This document shows positions 1 to 11,449 of a stretch of DNA of 64,000 bases, piece after piece. The stretch is from positions 59,105,753 through 59,169,752 of the forward strand of contig NW_025335568.1 in NCBI RefSeq assembly GCF_004798865.1, written 5' to 3'. This stretch comes from Varanus komodoensis. Lineage: Eukaryota; Chordata; Lepidosauria; Squamata; Varanidae. The position numbers were made by a program, and so were the translations under genes. The notes under the pieces are model-generated. The model saw only the letters and a program-made list of their open reading frames with translations. It was not told the DNA's origin and made no database searches. Every line of letters starts with the position of its first letter. Within the stretch, counting starts at the first letter, position 1.

Positions 1-363
1 CATATTACTTGTTCCTTTCTTTTCAACACTCTTGCTGAAGGCAATACTGGTGGAGGATCTCACATACAATGACAGTAACACTCAAAATAACTTTGGTTAG
101 TACTGTGCAGAAGAAGGCAATTGTAAACCACTTTTCTTACCTTGAAAGCCCCATGATAAAATCAAAATGAAAGAAGTGATAATGCCAGAAGATGAGACCC
201 CAGGTTGGGAAAGCACTCAATGAAGAGTACTGGGGAAGAGCACAGGACAAGTACAAATAGTGCTGCCACTAATGACACAACTAGAGCAGAGCCAAAAGTT
301 GCTTTGGCCATTGAGCAGTACAGAAATAAAATAAATGAATAACTAATATGTACAGAGGTGAAA

Positions 364-735
364 GGAAAGTCTGATGTTGTACAACATACAATTGGGACAT
401 GAAATTTGAGAATTATTAACCGAGACAAACTGGAAAACGTAACGCAGAAAATGGAATGGTTAAACATCACAGTACTCGCTGCTAGCAAACTAAAGTGGAC
501 TAGAATGGAACATTTTCAGTCAGATAAACACAAAGTATTTTACTCTGAAAATGACAAACTCAGAAGAAATAATGCTCTAATACTGAGACAAGACATAACA
601 CAGGCAGTAAGGGGCTATAATGCAAAATGTGACCAAATCATATCCATGTGAATCAACATAACCATCATCCAAGTCTATGCTCAAACAACAGATACTAAAG
701 GAAAAACTGAAATCTTTTACACAGGTGGTGTTCAA
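364..735 (+). mobile_element. RTE-clade LINE remnant, endonuclease start
   Basis: A decayed frame reads LKWTRMEHFQSDKHKVFYSE, NDKLRRNNALILRQD, VRGYNAKCDQIIS and, after a stop, INITIIQVYAQTT. These match the start of the RTE/BovB apurinic-type endonuclease (ISELKWTGMG, LRRNGVA, IQVYAPTT). The remainder of the element is absent here. Confidence 0.75.
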
Positions 736-1119
736 GAGAAAGGCATGTGAAGGCATATGAGGCTGAGTACTTACATTAGTGTATCTTTTGGCCCCACCTA
801 CTGCTTGCATGCTAAGTAAGCTGCCTATGGAGGACAACTTCACTTTCTGCTTCCATAGCCACCCTTCGTAAGATGAGCAATCATTGTGAAGATACCTGGT
901 CAACTCTGAAGGAATGCAATTCTTTGGCTAAAAAATATTTCTTACTTTTAGACTTGATAAGCATGGCCATGGCCTGGACCCAGAGGCCAAATTCAAGTTC
1001 TGAGTGGGTTCATATGAATGAAGATTGCTCCATCAGATAACCTAAGCCTAAACTGTTTAGGGCATTAGTCAATACTAGCAGTTTAAACTGGGGCCCAAAA
1101 TGTACTGGCAACCACTGTA

Positions 1120-1400
1120 ACTGATACAATATTAATTTCATATGTTCACCTGGGGTTGCTTCATTCTGCTACATTTGAAATTTCTTAACCATCCTTAAAT
1201 GCAGCTTCATATAGAAGGCAGTACCATGGTCTAGTCTGGATGTCACTATTGCATGAATAACTGAGGCAAGGTGCAACCTGCTTCTCCCTCCTGCTATGAC
1301 CCTAAGTTGGTAATGTCTTGAGAGCAATGTGCTGAGGGGGACTGTATATAATTTTTTAGAATAAATAATGTTCACTTCTAATTCCTGATACTAACTGTAC
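1120..1400 (-). mobile_element. L2-type LINE fragment
   Basis: The minus strand reads VIHAIVTSRLDHGTAFYMKL then HLRMVKKFQM, matching the L2/CR1 reverse-transcriptase C-terminal part (VTSRLDYCNALY). Short and decayed. Confidence 0.65.
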
Positions 1401-1554
1401 TTCCACAGATGGCACTAAGTCTCAGAAAATATCATACTGAAAATGCATGTCCTGGAAAAATGTATGTGGTCTTAGAGACTTAAAAGGTATACTAATGTGC
1501 AAATATTCCCTTGTATTCTTTCATCCAGAGCCGAGTGTCATACTTTTCCTCAAG

Positions 1555-1670
1555 TACCAATATAAGTTTATTTATTTATATTTTATGTATTTATTATTGT
1601 GTTTATAACCCACCCAGGGAGCCTTGTGGCTAATGGGGTGGGATAATAATCTAATAAAATATATAAAATA
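1555..1670 (-). repeat. LINE/SINE 3' tail module
   Basis: (TTTA)-rich stretch followed by ACCCACCCAGGGAGCC and GGGGTGGGAT, the inverted form of the hairpin tail that recurs in the window. Confidence 0.45.
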
Positions 1671-1860
1671 CCAAGAAGAGAAAAGCAGGTAGGCTGCTGA
1701 AAAAGTATTATCTCTTGCTTAACGGTTCAGCTGATGCCTGTGGTAACAAACTCTGTACCAGTCCATTTATTTGGTAATATCCTTAGGAAATATGTGCCGT
1801 ATTTCTAAAGAAAAAAAACAAAATATTTATAAAGCATATGGCCTCTGTCAAAGGCCAATA

Positions 1861-1882
1861 AGAAGAGAGAGAGAGAGAGAGA
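1861..1882. repeat. (AG)n microsatellite
   Basis: About ten AG units directly before a SINE. Confidence 0.9.
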
Positions 1883-1894
1883 ATGCTCCAGCAT

Positions 1895-2112
1895 ATGCCA
1901 GAGTGGTGTAGTGGTTAAGAGTGGAACAAACTGGGTTCTAGTTCCTGCTCAACCATGGAGTAACTGGGTGACTTTGGTTCAGGTAGAGACTCTCAGCCCA
2001 ACCTACCTCCCAGGGTTGTTTTTGTGGGGATAAGATTGAAAGCAAGAGGAAAATGATTTAAGTCACACCGAGTTCATTGTAAGAAACATGGCAGAATATA
2101 AATCTAATAGAT
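1895..2112 (+). mobile_element. tRNA-derived SINE (squamate type)
   Basis: GTGTAGTGGTTAAGAGTG resembles a tRNA A box and is followed by GGTTCTAGTTCC (B box-like), CTGGGTGACTTTGG, AACCTACCTCCCAGGG and a tail ending ATAAATCTAATAG. The same layout is seen at 54608 and 58650. Confidence 0.75.
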
Positions 2113-2426
2113 TAATATACTGATACCAGATTTCTTTTTCCACACAGCATCAACTAAAGACAGTTTACATTAGTTTAGTGTATGTAACATTTGAGCATGA
2201 AAGGATGACATAACCTTTCACGTTTTTTATTCCCCTCCAAGACTTTCATGGAGCACATAAATCAGATGTTAAAATTTGAGTACTTTTCCTTTGGCTGACA
2301 ACTAATACACAGAACTCTAAAAACCTTAACAAATGAGAGAATTCAAAGAAATCCATGTTAGAAAAAAGATAGGCTAGAGTGCCAAGAAATTAAATACACC
2401 ATTAAAAATACACTGTTAAAAAGAAA

Positions 2427-2455
2427 CAGAAATAAATAAATAAATAAATAAATAT
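2427..2455. repeat. (AAAT)n microsatellite
   Basis: About six AAAT units. Confidence 0.85.
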
Positions 2456-3038
2456 AAAAAAGAGAGATGAAAACATATATTATGCATTGATTTTTTTGAG
2501 AGAACAAGAAATACTTGGTCTGTATGTAGTCATTAGCAATGTAGCAATGACTATGTAATATCAGATCCCCAGGAGGAAAAACTAGTTTGTTTCAGAGATC
2601 TACATAAACAAGCAATTTCTCAATAATTATAAAATTCATTTTCTATAAGTTTTGCAATATAGGAATTAATGAGGAAGTCTTCAGTTTCCTAAGTTTCTTA
2701 CATACAACCAGCGGTTGAACAAGCTTGGCATGAAAGCTAATTGAAGGGAAACTCAAGGAAAAACAGAATAAAGCCATCAATAATGGCTTTATTTCAAGCA
2801 AGGTGCATACCACAGTTTTTATAATTTATGCAATTATAAAACACTATTTGGGATTTTTTAAAAGTGTACTAAAATCATCTCCAATCAGTTTACGTCAAAG
2901 TGAAAATAATGTATGAATATTACTCTGGACTATAACCAGAGCTTTTCAGTTTTTGTTCATGATTGTACTCAATATTATATTATGCATAAATATAAACACT
3001 GTTTGCTGTTGATCACCAGTGATGGTGTAATATACAAT

Positions 3039-4015
3039 CAGAGTTATCTGTGTGGTTAGTCGTGAAGTCATGTCCGACCCATCGCGACCCAATGGACAAC
3101 ATTCCTCCAGGCCCTCCTGTCCTCCACCATCTCCCGGAGTCGACCCAAGCTCACACCAACTGCTTCAGTGACCCCATCTAGCCACCTCATTCTCTGCCAT
3201 CCCCGTCTTCTTTTGCCATCTATTGTTCCCAGCATTAGACTCTTCTCCAGGGACTCCTTCCTTCTTATTAGGTGGCCAAAGTATTTGAGTTTCATCTTCA
3301 AGATCTGGCCTTCTAAAGAACAGTCAGGGTTGATCTCCTCTAGGACTTTTGCAACCAGAAGCTCATGATCTGAGCCACAGTCAGCTCCTGGTCTAGTTTT
3401 TACTGACTGTATAGAGATTCTCCATCTCTGGCTGCAGAACACAAAGTCAATCTGATTCTGTGTTGACCGTCTGGTGATATCCATGTGTAGAGTCATCTCT
3501 TGGGTTGTTGGAAAAGAGCGTTTGCTATGACCATCATATTCTCTGAGCTTGTGCCCTGCTTCATTTTGTACTCCAAGGCCAAACTTGCCTGTTATTCTGG
3601 TTATCTTTTGGCTTCCTACTTTAGCATTCCAATCCCCCATGATGCTAAGGACATCATTTTTTGGAGTTAATTCTAGAAGGTGCTGTAGGCCTTCACAGAA
3701 CTGGTCAACTTCAGCCTCTTCAGCACCAGTGGTTGGGGCATAAACTTGGACTACTATGATGTTGAATGGTTTGCCTTGGATTCGAACTAAGATCATTCTG
3801 TCATTTTGGAGATTGTATCCCAGTACTACTTTTCCTACTCTTTTATTGACTATGAAGGCTGCTCCATTTCTTCTGAGGGATTCTTGCCCACAGTAGTATA
3901 CCTGATGGTCATCTGCATTAAATTCACCCATTCCTGTCCATTTTAGTTCACTGATTTCTAAGATATCGATGTTCAGTCTTGTCATCTCTTGTTTGACCAC
4001 ATCCAGAGTTATCTG
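3039..4015 (-). mobile_element. BovB LINE copy, 5'-truncated and lacking the reverse transcriptase, with 12-bp target-site duplications
   Basis: Direct repeats CAGAGTTATCTG at 3039-3050 and 4004-4015 bound a 953-bp body. The minus strand codes for the BovB endonuclease (ISELKWTGMGEFNADD, YYCGQESLRRNGAA, VVQVYAPTTGAEEAEV, GDWNAKVGSQ, SDHELLVAK). At about 3346 it jumps in frame to the BovB C-terminus (EINPDCSLEG, KYFGHLIRRKESLEKSLMLG, RMRWLDGVTEA, RREMVEDRRAW-like end). The whole reverse-transcriptase region is missing. A stretch near 3490-3550 is read in a shifted frame, so the endonuclease is not intact either. The frame stays open for 327 codons, the first 16 of which lie in the flank and duplication. 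Known: BovB is abundant in squamates and spread horizontally among vertebrates. Confidence 0.92.
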
Positions 4016-4179
4016 TAGTATCTTCCCATTTGATAGCGAGAATTTTCGCAAATCTAAGGAATGGTAAAATTATCCTTATCTCATGTGTGAATGTCACTGG
4101 TGACCACTTCCCCATGTGGCTATGTTACTATGTTCAAATTTATTTGAATTTCTCCACATCCAGTCTTTTTGAAAAAGGG

Positions 4180-4695
4180 CTTTATGCTGAGCAGCTTGCC
4201 AGTGATAGATGCAATATGGAACTTTATGGACATTTTGCACTACTGCAATGCACTGTATTTGGAATTGCCCCTGAAGAGCTTCCAGGAGCTACAGTTGCTG
4301 CAAAATACAGCAGCACAATAATGGAATCATATTACACCTGTCTTGAAAGACCTGTTACAGTTCAAGGTACTGGATTTTACCTTTAGTTCATGGTACTGGA
4401 TGTAACCTTTAAACCTCTGAATGTCTTGAAATCCAACTATTTAAGCTATGAACCTGCCCAGATATTCTTGTCTACTCTTTTGATGACACCATTACCTACA
4501 GAGGCCCATTTGTTAGGCACACAGGAAAGGCTTTCTCCTGTGTTGCTCCCAAACTGTGGTATGTGCTTCCTGAAGAACTATGAGTGCTCTATCAGAAAGG
4601 ATTTGAATTTAGTATTTTAAATTATGTGGTTTTAATATTCCAAAGTCTTGCTATTTTAATGCTTGCTTTTATTCTTTTAAGAGGGTTTTTTTAGT
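4180..4695 (+). mobile_element. L2-type LINE fragment, C-terminal part and 3' tail
   Basis: GYCNALYLGLPEELQELQLL-type coding remains (read near 4230-4330) followed by the hydrophilic end and the tail GCTATTTTAATGCTTGC. Decayed. Confidence 0.6.
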
Positions 4696-4699
4696 TGCT

Positions 4700-4905
4700 A
4701 CATAAGAATGTAAGAAAGGTCATACTCAATCAGACTAAGGACCATCTAGTCCATCACTCTATACACCAGCTACTCACAGGATCCCTAAAGCAGGATGGGT
4801 GCAAGACCTCTACCAGCCCAAGCTTCTCAGCAACTGGTATATGCAGGCATGCCACCTCTGGGAAAGAGGGTAGCACATAGCCAGCAAGGTTTGTAGTCAA
4901 TGATT
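4700..4905 (-). mobile_element. CR1 3'-end fragment
   Basis: Starts CATAAGAATGTAAGAAAGGT and continues through ATCAGACTAAGGACCATCTA and CAGCAACTGGTATATGCAGG, the inverted 3' end of a common squamate CR1 subfamily. Confidence 0.7.
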
Positions 4906-5049
4906 TTCTCCTCCTCCTCCAACTACTTATCACCTCAATGGCTTTACAGCAAATAAACTGTACTAATTAACATTTTGCCCCATTTCTGCATTGCCACATT
5001 CAACACATTTTAGCAATCTGATTCAACAATCACAAAACAACTTTGAATG

Positions 5050-6395
5050 GATATAGAATCACAGAACAGCAGTTTTGGAAGGGGCCAGAAGGCCACTGGG
5101 TCCGACCCCCTGCTATTGCAGGACGCTAAGTTACACCATCCTATTCCAATGACTGCCCAGATACTTTTTGAATGACCAGTGATGAAGAGCCCACAACTTC
5201 CTCAGGTAATAGTTTCCTCTGTTACCTATAATAGGTTCCATTGTTCCAATGTCTACTCTAAATCTGATTTCTTCTAACCCAAGCCTGTTATTCCATGTCC
5301 TGCACTCTAGAATGAATTAGAAGAGATCATTTTCTTCTTTTTTGTGACAGCCTCTCAGATACTTGTAGAGTGTTATCATATCACCCCTCAGTCTTCTCCT
5401 CTTTGGCTGAACATGCCTAGTTCTCTCAATCTTTCCTCACAGGGTTTTGCCTCAGTTCCTGAATCCTCCTTGTTGCCCTCCCTCTGAACCCTTTCTAGCA
5501 TTTCTGCATCTTTTTAAAACTTAGGTGCCCAGAAGTGGACACAGTACTCCAGGTGAGGTCTGACTACTGATGAGTATAGTGGGACTAGTACTTTACATGT
5601 TTTGGAAGAGATGCTTCTGTTAATACAGCCAAAATAGCATTTGCCCTTTTTGCAGCTGCATCACATCATTGACTCATATTTAGCTTGCAATCTACAACTC
5701 CAAGTTCCTTCTCATTTGCAGTACTGTTGAGCCAAATATTCCTCATCTTGTAGTGGTGTATTTGGTTTCTTGTTCCTAAGTGAAGGACCCGGCATTTGTC
5801 CCTATTGAATTTCATTCTGTTGTTCTCTGCCCAACATTCTAACCTATTGAGATCACCCTGCATCTTATCTCTGTCTTCCAGGGTATTTGCTATTTTATTT
5901 ATTTATTTGTTTATTTATTTATTAAAACATTTTTATGCTGCCCCATTCGCCGAAGCCTATTCTACTCAGCTTTGTGTCATCTGCACATTTAATTATCTTT
6001 CTTTGTACTTCCTCATCTAAATCATAAATAAAAATGCTGAAGAGTACTGGTCCCAGGACAGAACCCTGTGGCGCCCCACATGTCACCTCTGTCCAGTCTG
6101 AGAATGTGCCATTGATTCTGATTTTGCAGCCAATTGTGGCTCCACCTAATGGTTGCACGATCTAGCCTGCTTTTTGCTAGTTTGGTAATTAGGATGTTGT
6201 GGGGCACTTTGTCAAAGACATTGCTAAAGTCTAGATAGATTATGTCCACAGCATTGCCACAGTCCATTTGGGAAATTACCCAGTCAATAAATGAAATTAG
6301 ATTAGTCTGGCAGGATTTGTTCTTGAGAAATCCATGCTGGCTTGTAATAAGTACTGCATTGTCTTCGATACAAATTATTTTCACTCTCAGGAAAA
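5050..6395 (-). mobile_element. CR1 LINE, RT part and 3' end
   Basis: The minus strand reads [59 protein letters not shown], and KFNRDKCRVLHLGTRNQ, all CR1 reverse-transcriptase motifs in order with shifts between them. The CADDTKLS box replaces the usual YADDTKL. The typical CR1 end (AGAATCACAGAACAGCAG, TTGGAAGGGGCCAGAAGGCC) closes it at about 5053. A short tail of another repeat is inserted at about 5890-5960. Confidence 0.88.
5890..5962 (-). repeat. Hairpin-tail module inserted in CR1
   Basis: (TTTA)n followed by AAAACATTTTTATGCTGCCC and CATTCGCCGAAGCC, the inverse of the tail at 20479 and 52589. It separates the YADD-type part of the CR1 from its downstream coding part. Confidence 0.6.
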
Positions 6396-7224
6396 GCTGT
6401 CAACAGCCACCACTGCTCTTTTCATTATTCTTTTTAGAAAATTTAGTATCTGACTAGAAAAGCTGAAAGTGTAACACAACGTGATATCATCTGCTTTTCA
6501 GTGAACCTAAGGAAAAAATCCATGTTTAGACATAGAAAGTCCCACAGAAAATTTGAACTTTAGTACTGGAAAGGTATAAAATATAAGCATGCATATTTCC
6601 ATCATCAAAATAATGCTCACATTCTTTTAAAATTGCCTTGAAAAATCCTTTAAATAAAGAAATCTTTTCTTTTGACAGTTGTCAAAAATAAGGGCTCATA
6701 AAATGGGGATGGGATGCAGATTCCCCCTTTTTATAGTACCTAGAAGCTCAGAGAAGGCTTAAAAATGTGGAGAGAATCAGCATGATCTCAATTATATTTA
6801 AATTCTGCTTCAAAAGAGTTTGATGGAAGGAAGTTGTTTGATCTGGATCCACTACTCTTCCATTTTCCAGTGGGCAACCAAGTTTGTTAACAACCCAAGG
6901 AATAAAATAGTAATTTGCAAAACAGTCCATAAGATCATAATATATTCACAGACTCTTCATCACCATATACTACTAATCAGAAGGGTATCACTGAAAAAAA
7001 AGTGAAAGGAAGGATGTCACTGGTAAATTCTGTAATAAGGAATGTGATGCTTCAAATAAATCAGATTTTGTTTCAGAACCTGTATATGTTTGATGTGTAC
7101 ACTAAGTCTGATAAAAAATTAAAACAAGCCCTTAAATTTAAAACACCAGCAGAAGAAACAAACAAGCAAACAAACAAAAAACACTAAAGGGTGTAAAATG
7201 TTTGAGAACCATTGTTCTAAACCA

Positions 7225-7325
7225 GGGGTGGGCATCTGGAGTGCCACAGCTCCTGTCATTCCTCACAATTTCCTATGTTGCCTTCAGTTGAAAGTTGTAG
7301 ACCAGAACATCTGGAGAACCAAGGT
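7225..7325. repeat. Fold-back repeat (CTCCAGATG family), decayed
   Basis: GGTGGGCATCTGGAGTGCC at one side and AACATCTGGAGAACC at the other, with GTTGTAGACCAG between. Confidence 0.4.
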
Positions 7326-9429
7326 TAACCAAGGTGAATGCCCCTGAGGTTATGTAACTCACAAAAGATTTACCCGCTTGATAATTTAAAAATTGCTAGA
7401 ATTTGGTTAAACACCACCAAAATTACATTTTCACTGCTTTAGCTATGGAACATGTAAAAATCAGCTGTCTACTGTAATAAACTAGTGTAGTTCACAATAC
7501 AAAAACATTCAGTATTTCTCAAATAGCCTCATCTTGGTTGTTGAATGTTCCAAAACTCTAGAACCAGCAAAAGAAACCCTCTTAACACCCTCATTAGCCT
7601 TATCCATCATTATTGTTAGGCTAAGTTGAAATGTTTGGAAATATTTTTTTTCCAACCTTAAGTGTTCAGCAATTTTATCTGTGAACAGGAAGTACTGCTA
7701 TTATTTATTCATATAGTGTCATCAATATCCATGGTAAATTAAACAGCATAAGAGGACAGGTCCCTGATCCAAGTAGCTTATAATCTGAAATTTGACACCA
7801 GGGAGACAACAGAAGGAGGACAGAGAAAGTGGGGAAGAAAATGCATTAAGTTACAGTGCTAAAAGGAACAAAAACAACAGTTTTAGAAGGTTAAGTACTG
7901 AACAGGTTCAATATAAAATAAGAAAATTTTAAGACTGACTTTTGTCTTTTGAGAAACAACAGCAAATATATCTGAGAGAAAACAATAAATGATACTTGAG
8001 GAATACAGAAAGAGTGTGTACAACTGAACAGCCTGGCTTGTTAATTTTGCTGTGCTCTAAATAAGAAAACTCCATTTCCTCCAAACAGTAAGGCAATCCT
8101 ATATTCATCGTCTCTGAAGTACATGCAATAATAAAATCCCTACCATGCTTTTGTCTTGGTCCTCTGGGATAAGCAACATGAAAGGCTGTGGTTCCAGACA
8201 CACAGTTTAGTAGTACTTAAAAATAGCCACAACTGGCTTGAAGCAAGCCATATAGACGGTTCTATTTCAGGCACATCCCCACTCACTGTAACATCCAGCA
8301 GAATAACAATCCAACTCCTTTTCACACTCCTGACATTTACTCACTCCTTTTGCCTATTTATTCTAGTGCAGCAGGAAATGGAAGCAGGTTTCCACACAGC
8401 CATAATTAATGGCCTTTGATAATGTGATGCAAGTATGCTAATATTGGACTCGATTGCTAGGCCAACTTGAGTCACTTATGCAACTGCTAAAATAAGACAG
8501 CAAACTTGTGAATACTTAAGATCAACAAGACACACAATCTGACAAACAGACAGAAACTCAGAACTCATTCTCATGTTACAGTTTTCAGATTCAAGATGAC
8601 TCTTCAAAGTTACTCTTATATAGGAATAGCCTATTAGTATCTTAAACTATTTTAAAACAAGAATGGACAACTTATAGCTCAAAATACCTGGAGGGCCACA
8701 ACTTCCATACTGCAGTGTGAAACTGCTTCATCATTAATTTGCTATGGCAAAGCCTCACCCCTTCCTAAGAATTTTGTCCCGTGCCCCCATTATAGGGGAG
8801 CCAGGGTGACAGTCAACTGTAGCAGCTGGACCTCTTATCTTTACAAGCCCTTCCACCTCATTTTCCTTACGCAACTGGTTAAAGAATAATACATTTTCTG
8901 ATGTCTGGCACCACCTCCTATATTTAATTCTCCTTTCTAATTCAGTGTCTCCTCTTTAGTAGGATGGAATGACTGAAGTGACATACCACAAGAAATGGTG
9001 ACTGCTAATGTCCACTAATAGTAATACCAGTTAAAAAATGACAAGACTAAAGAAAAATCAATACTTATGTGAGCTTGTCTAACAACCTACTGCCTACTAA
9101 AATGAAAAAGAATCAACTTCTAAAGCGAGCTCCATTTTCACATCCACCCACAACAATCTATACATTTCTAAATTTCCAATTTTCACTTCCCACCTCATAA
9201 TTGTAATTCAATGTCCTATCTCAAGAGCAAGCGCCAGTCAAGTGCTCATCCTTCTCAGTTAACCACTTGCAAGTGTCTTGGAACCCTGGGGTATTATACT
9301 GTTTAACCCTCTGCTTCCTTCCTGTATGCTTTGTGGTCACTCTGACAACAGTGATAAGCAAACACCGTAGAATTTCATAAGGGACAAACATTCCCAGATT
9401 ATCATCCAAAACTGATTATTGTACTGTAC

Positions 9430-9965
9430 TGCACAGGGTATTGTCCTTGAGAATTATTCAGGAATTTTTGCTGGTTCAGAATAGAGCAGCCAGATTACTG
9501 ATCTGTACTGACTGAAAGGATCATCCTTTTTCCCCCCCTAATAAAAGGACTTCACCTGCTTCCAATTTGTTTCTGAATGCAATGCAAGGTTTCTGAGTGC
9601 AATGCAATCTACTCCCATTTAGATCTGTGGCAGTAGATCTGGTGCTAACTTCACAAGTGAAGAGAGTGATGACCAATGATAGTGCCTTATAAATGAGAAG
9701 GCTCTGTCTATAATGTTTTCTCTTTCGAACACTACTTTTTTTCTTGTAATCATTTAAGAGATGATTTTAAAAAGACAACTTTTTTTTCTTGTAGGCATTT
9801 AAGGGATAATTTTTATTTCTGCTGTTATTTCTGTTCCTAGCTAGTATTTTTACTACTGTATGAATTTTAATTGTTTTTAATATCAATTGTTTGTTTGCAT
9901 TATATTGCATGCTTTGGGTATAAGGATACCAAGAAATCATTTAAAGAAACAAAACATATTTCTAC
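9430..9965 (+). mobile_element. L2-type LINE fragment with 3' end
   Basis: GCTGGTTCAGAATAGAGCAG-CCAGATTACTGA matches the L2 'QNAAARLL' coding end, followed by the usual 3' part and TTTTAATTGTTTTTAATA tail. Confidence 0.6.
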
Positions 9966-10924
9966 ACTAGTCTACAGAAAATAGTAGAGCAAATTAGAGG
10001 AGGACTGCTTACCTCCCACTCCATTACATTATACTCCATTACAGATTAATTCTATTCATCTACTTACCAGAATATTAAGATTGTATGAAGACAAAGTATA
10101 TAAGATTCTATCCAAAACCTGTATAAAATCATCTCCTTCCTCAAGCAAACCCCATGAACCTTAGAAGGATACTTGTTAAGATACACAAGTCTCCAACAGA
10201 AGCTTGCTATAAACAGAAGCCATAAAGCAAGCCAGAAATTCCATGAACATCAGTAGTCATCCAAGCAGCAGAGAGAGGAAATTGCTATAGAAGGGAATCT
10301 CTCACCAGTGTTCAACATCAATTCAGCCTTCACCTCTAAAACATTAATGACTCTTGAACTAACTCACATCCTACAACCATGATCTTGCAATATAGAAAAC
10401 TTCAGTAAGGTTACAAATTGCATAGTCTAAGAGATAATATGAAGAAAAGCCATAGGAAAAGTTTAGAAGGCTGTGGACCAGGAGACAAAAGTGACTCCAG
10501 CACTAGGGGTATATAATTGCCAGGCTTCATTAATTCATTCACATTTTAGAGAATTCACACTATCCCCTCATTTGATCACTGTTACCCACCCATAGTAAAT
10601 CTGACTATTTGATAAAAACAGAATATAAGCCAAATTTTCACAGGTATAAATTTCTTTTGCACTACTCTTTCAGAGTAGTTTCCACATCAAGGATAGCAAG
10701 AGGAAGGAAGGAAGGAAGGTCTCCTATACAGAACTCATTTTCTATGGATAAGATTCAATGGCATCCCATTGGATCAGGACAGCTTACCAGAAGCAGAACT
10801 GGGGGTGGAACCCATTACAAAGGACAGGAATGCAAGTTAATTTCAAGAACTTCTATCAATTAGAGATTGCATTCATTTCTCAAATGATTACTGACTCAGG
10901 ATAGTAATGACAAGTTAAGACTTT

Positions 10925-11012
10925 GATGTATTATTTATTTAGTTAGTTAGTTAGTTAAAGTTTTTATTTGCCATCCCCTTGCCACATAGCCTCGGGACGG
11001 CTCACAGAAATG
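10925..11012 (-). repeat. (TTAG/TTTA) run and tail module
   Basis: ATTTATTTAGTTAGTTAGTT followed by GCCATCCCCTTGCC and GCCTCGGGACGGCT, another inverted hairpin tail. Confidence 0.5.
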
Positions 11013-11039
11013 TACTCCCTTAATTTGACACTATTGCTT

Positions 11040-11245
11040 TTGCAATTAGAGGAAGGCTCTTAATTGTATGCCAATATACACCAGATTCTGGGGAAGTTGG
11101 GCAGAAAGGTGCTGTTGCACTCATATCCTACTTGCAAGATTCAGTGCAGCTGCTTGGCCACTGTGTGAATAGAATGTTGGACAAGGTGGACCTTTCATCT
11201 GGTGCCTCTTCTTATATTCTTATGGTGACCCAGTCAGTCATTCAA
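11040..11245 (+). mobile_element. CR1 3'-end fragment
   Basis: Reads toward CTTGGCCACTGTGTGAATAG, ATGTTGGACAAGGTGGACC and TCTTCTTATATTCTTATGG, the direct 3' end of the CR1 subfamily seen elsewhere inverted. Confidence 0.7.
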
Positions 11246-11449
11246 CACACCAGATGATGCAACCACCAAGAGATGAAGAAGCATGTATGAGACAAACCAT
11301 AGTTGCTTGGGGCAAATACATCCTAGAACATACTGGCTCTTGACTTTCAGTTGCCTTCATTAGGATTTGCTGTCCTCAGTTTTGTCTGAAGAATGTATAA
11401 CATTTTTGGACACTTTAATCCCAAAAGAAATGATGTATTTCTTCATAGA

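Noticed and set aside
7929-8325. Minus-strand frames considered as possible exons of a neighbouring gene
   Set aside because: Frames change and the peptides match neither KLHDC3, RRP36 nor CUL7; no consistent splice sites.
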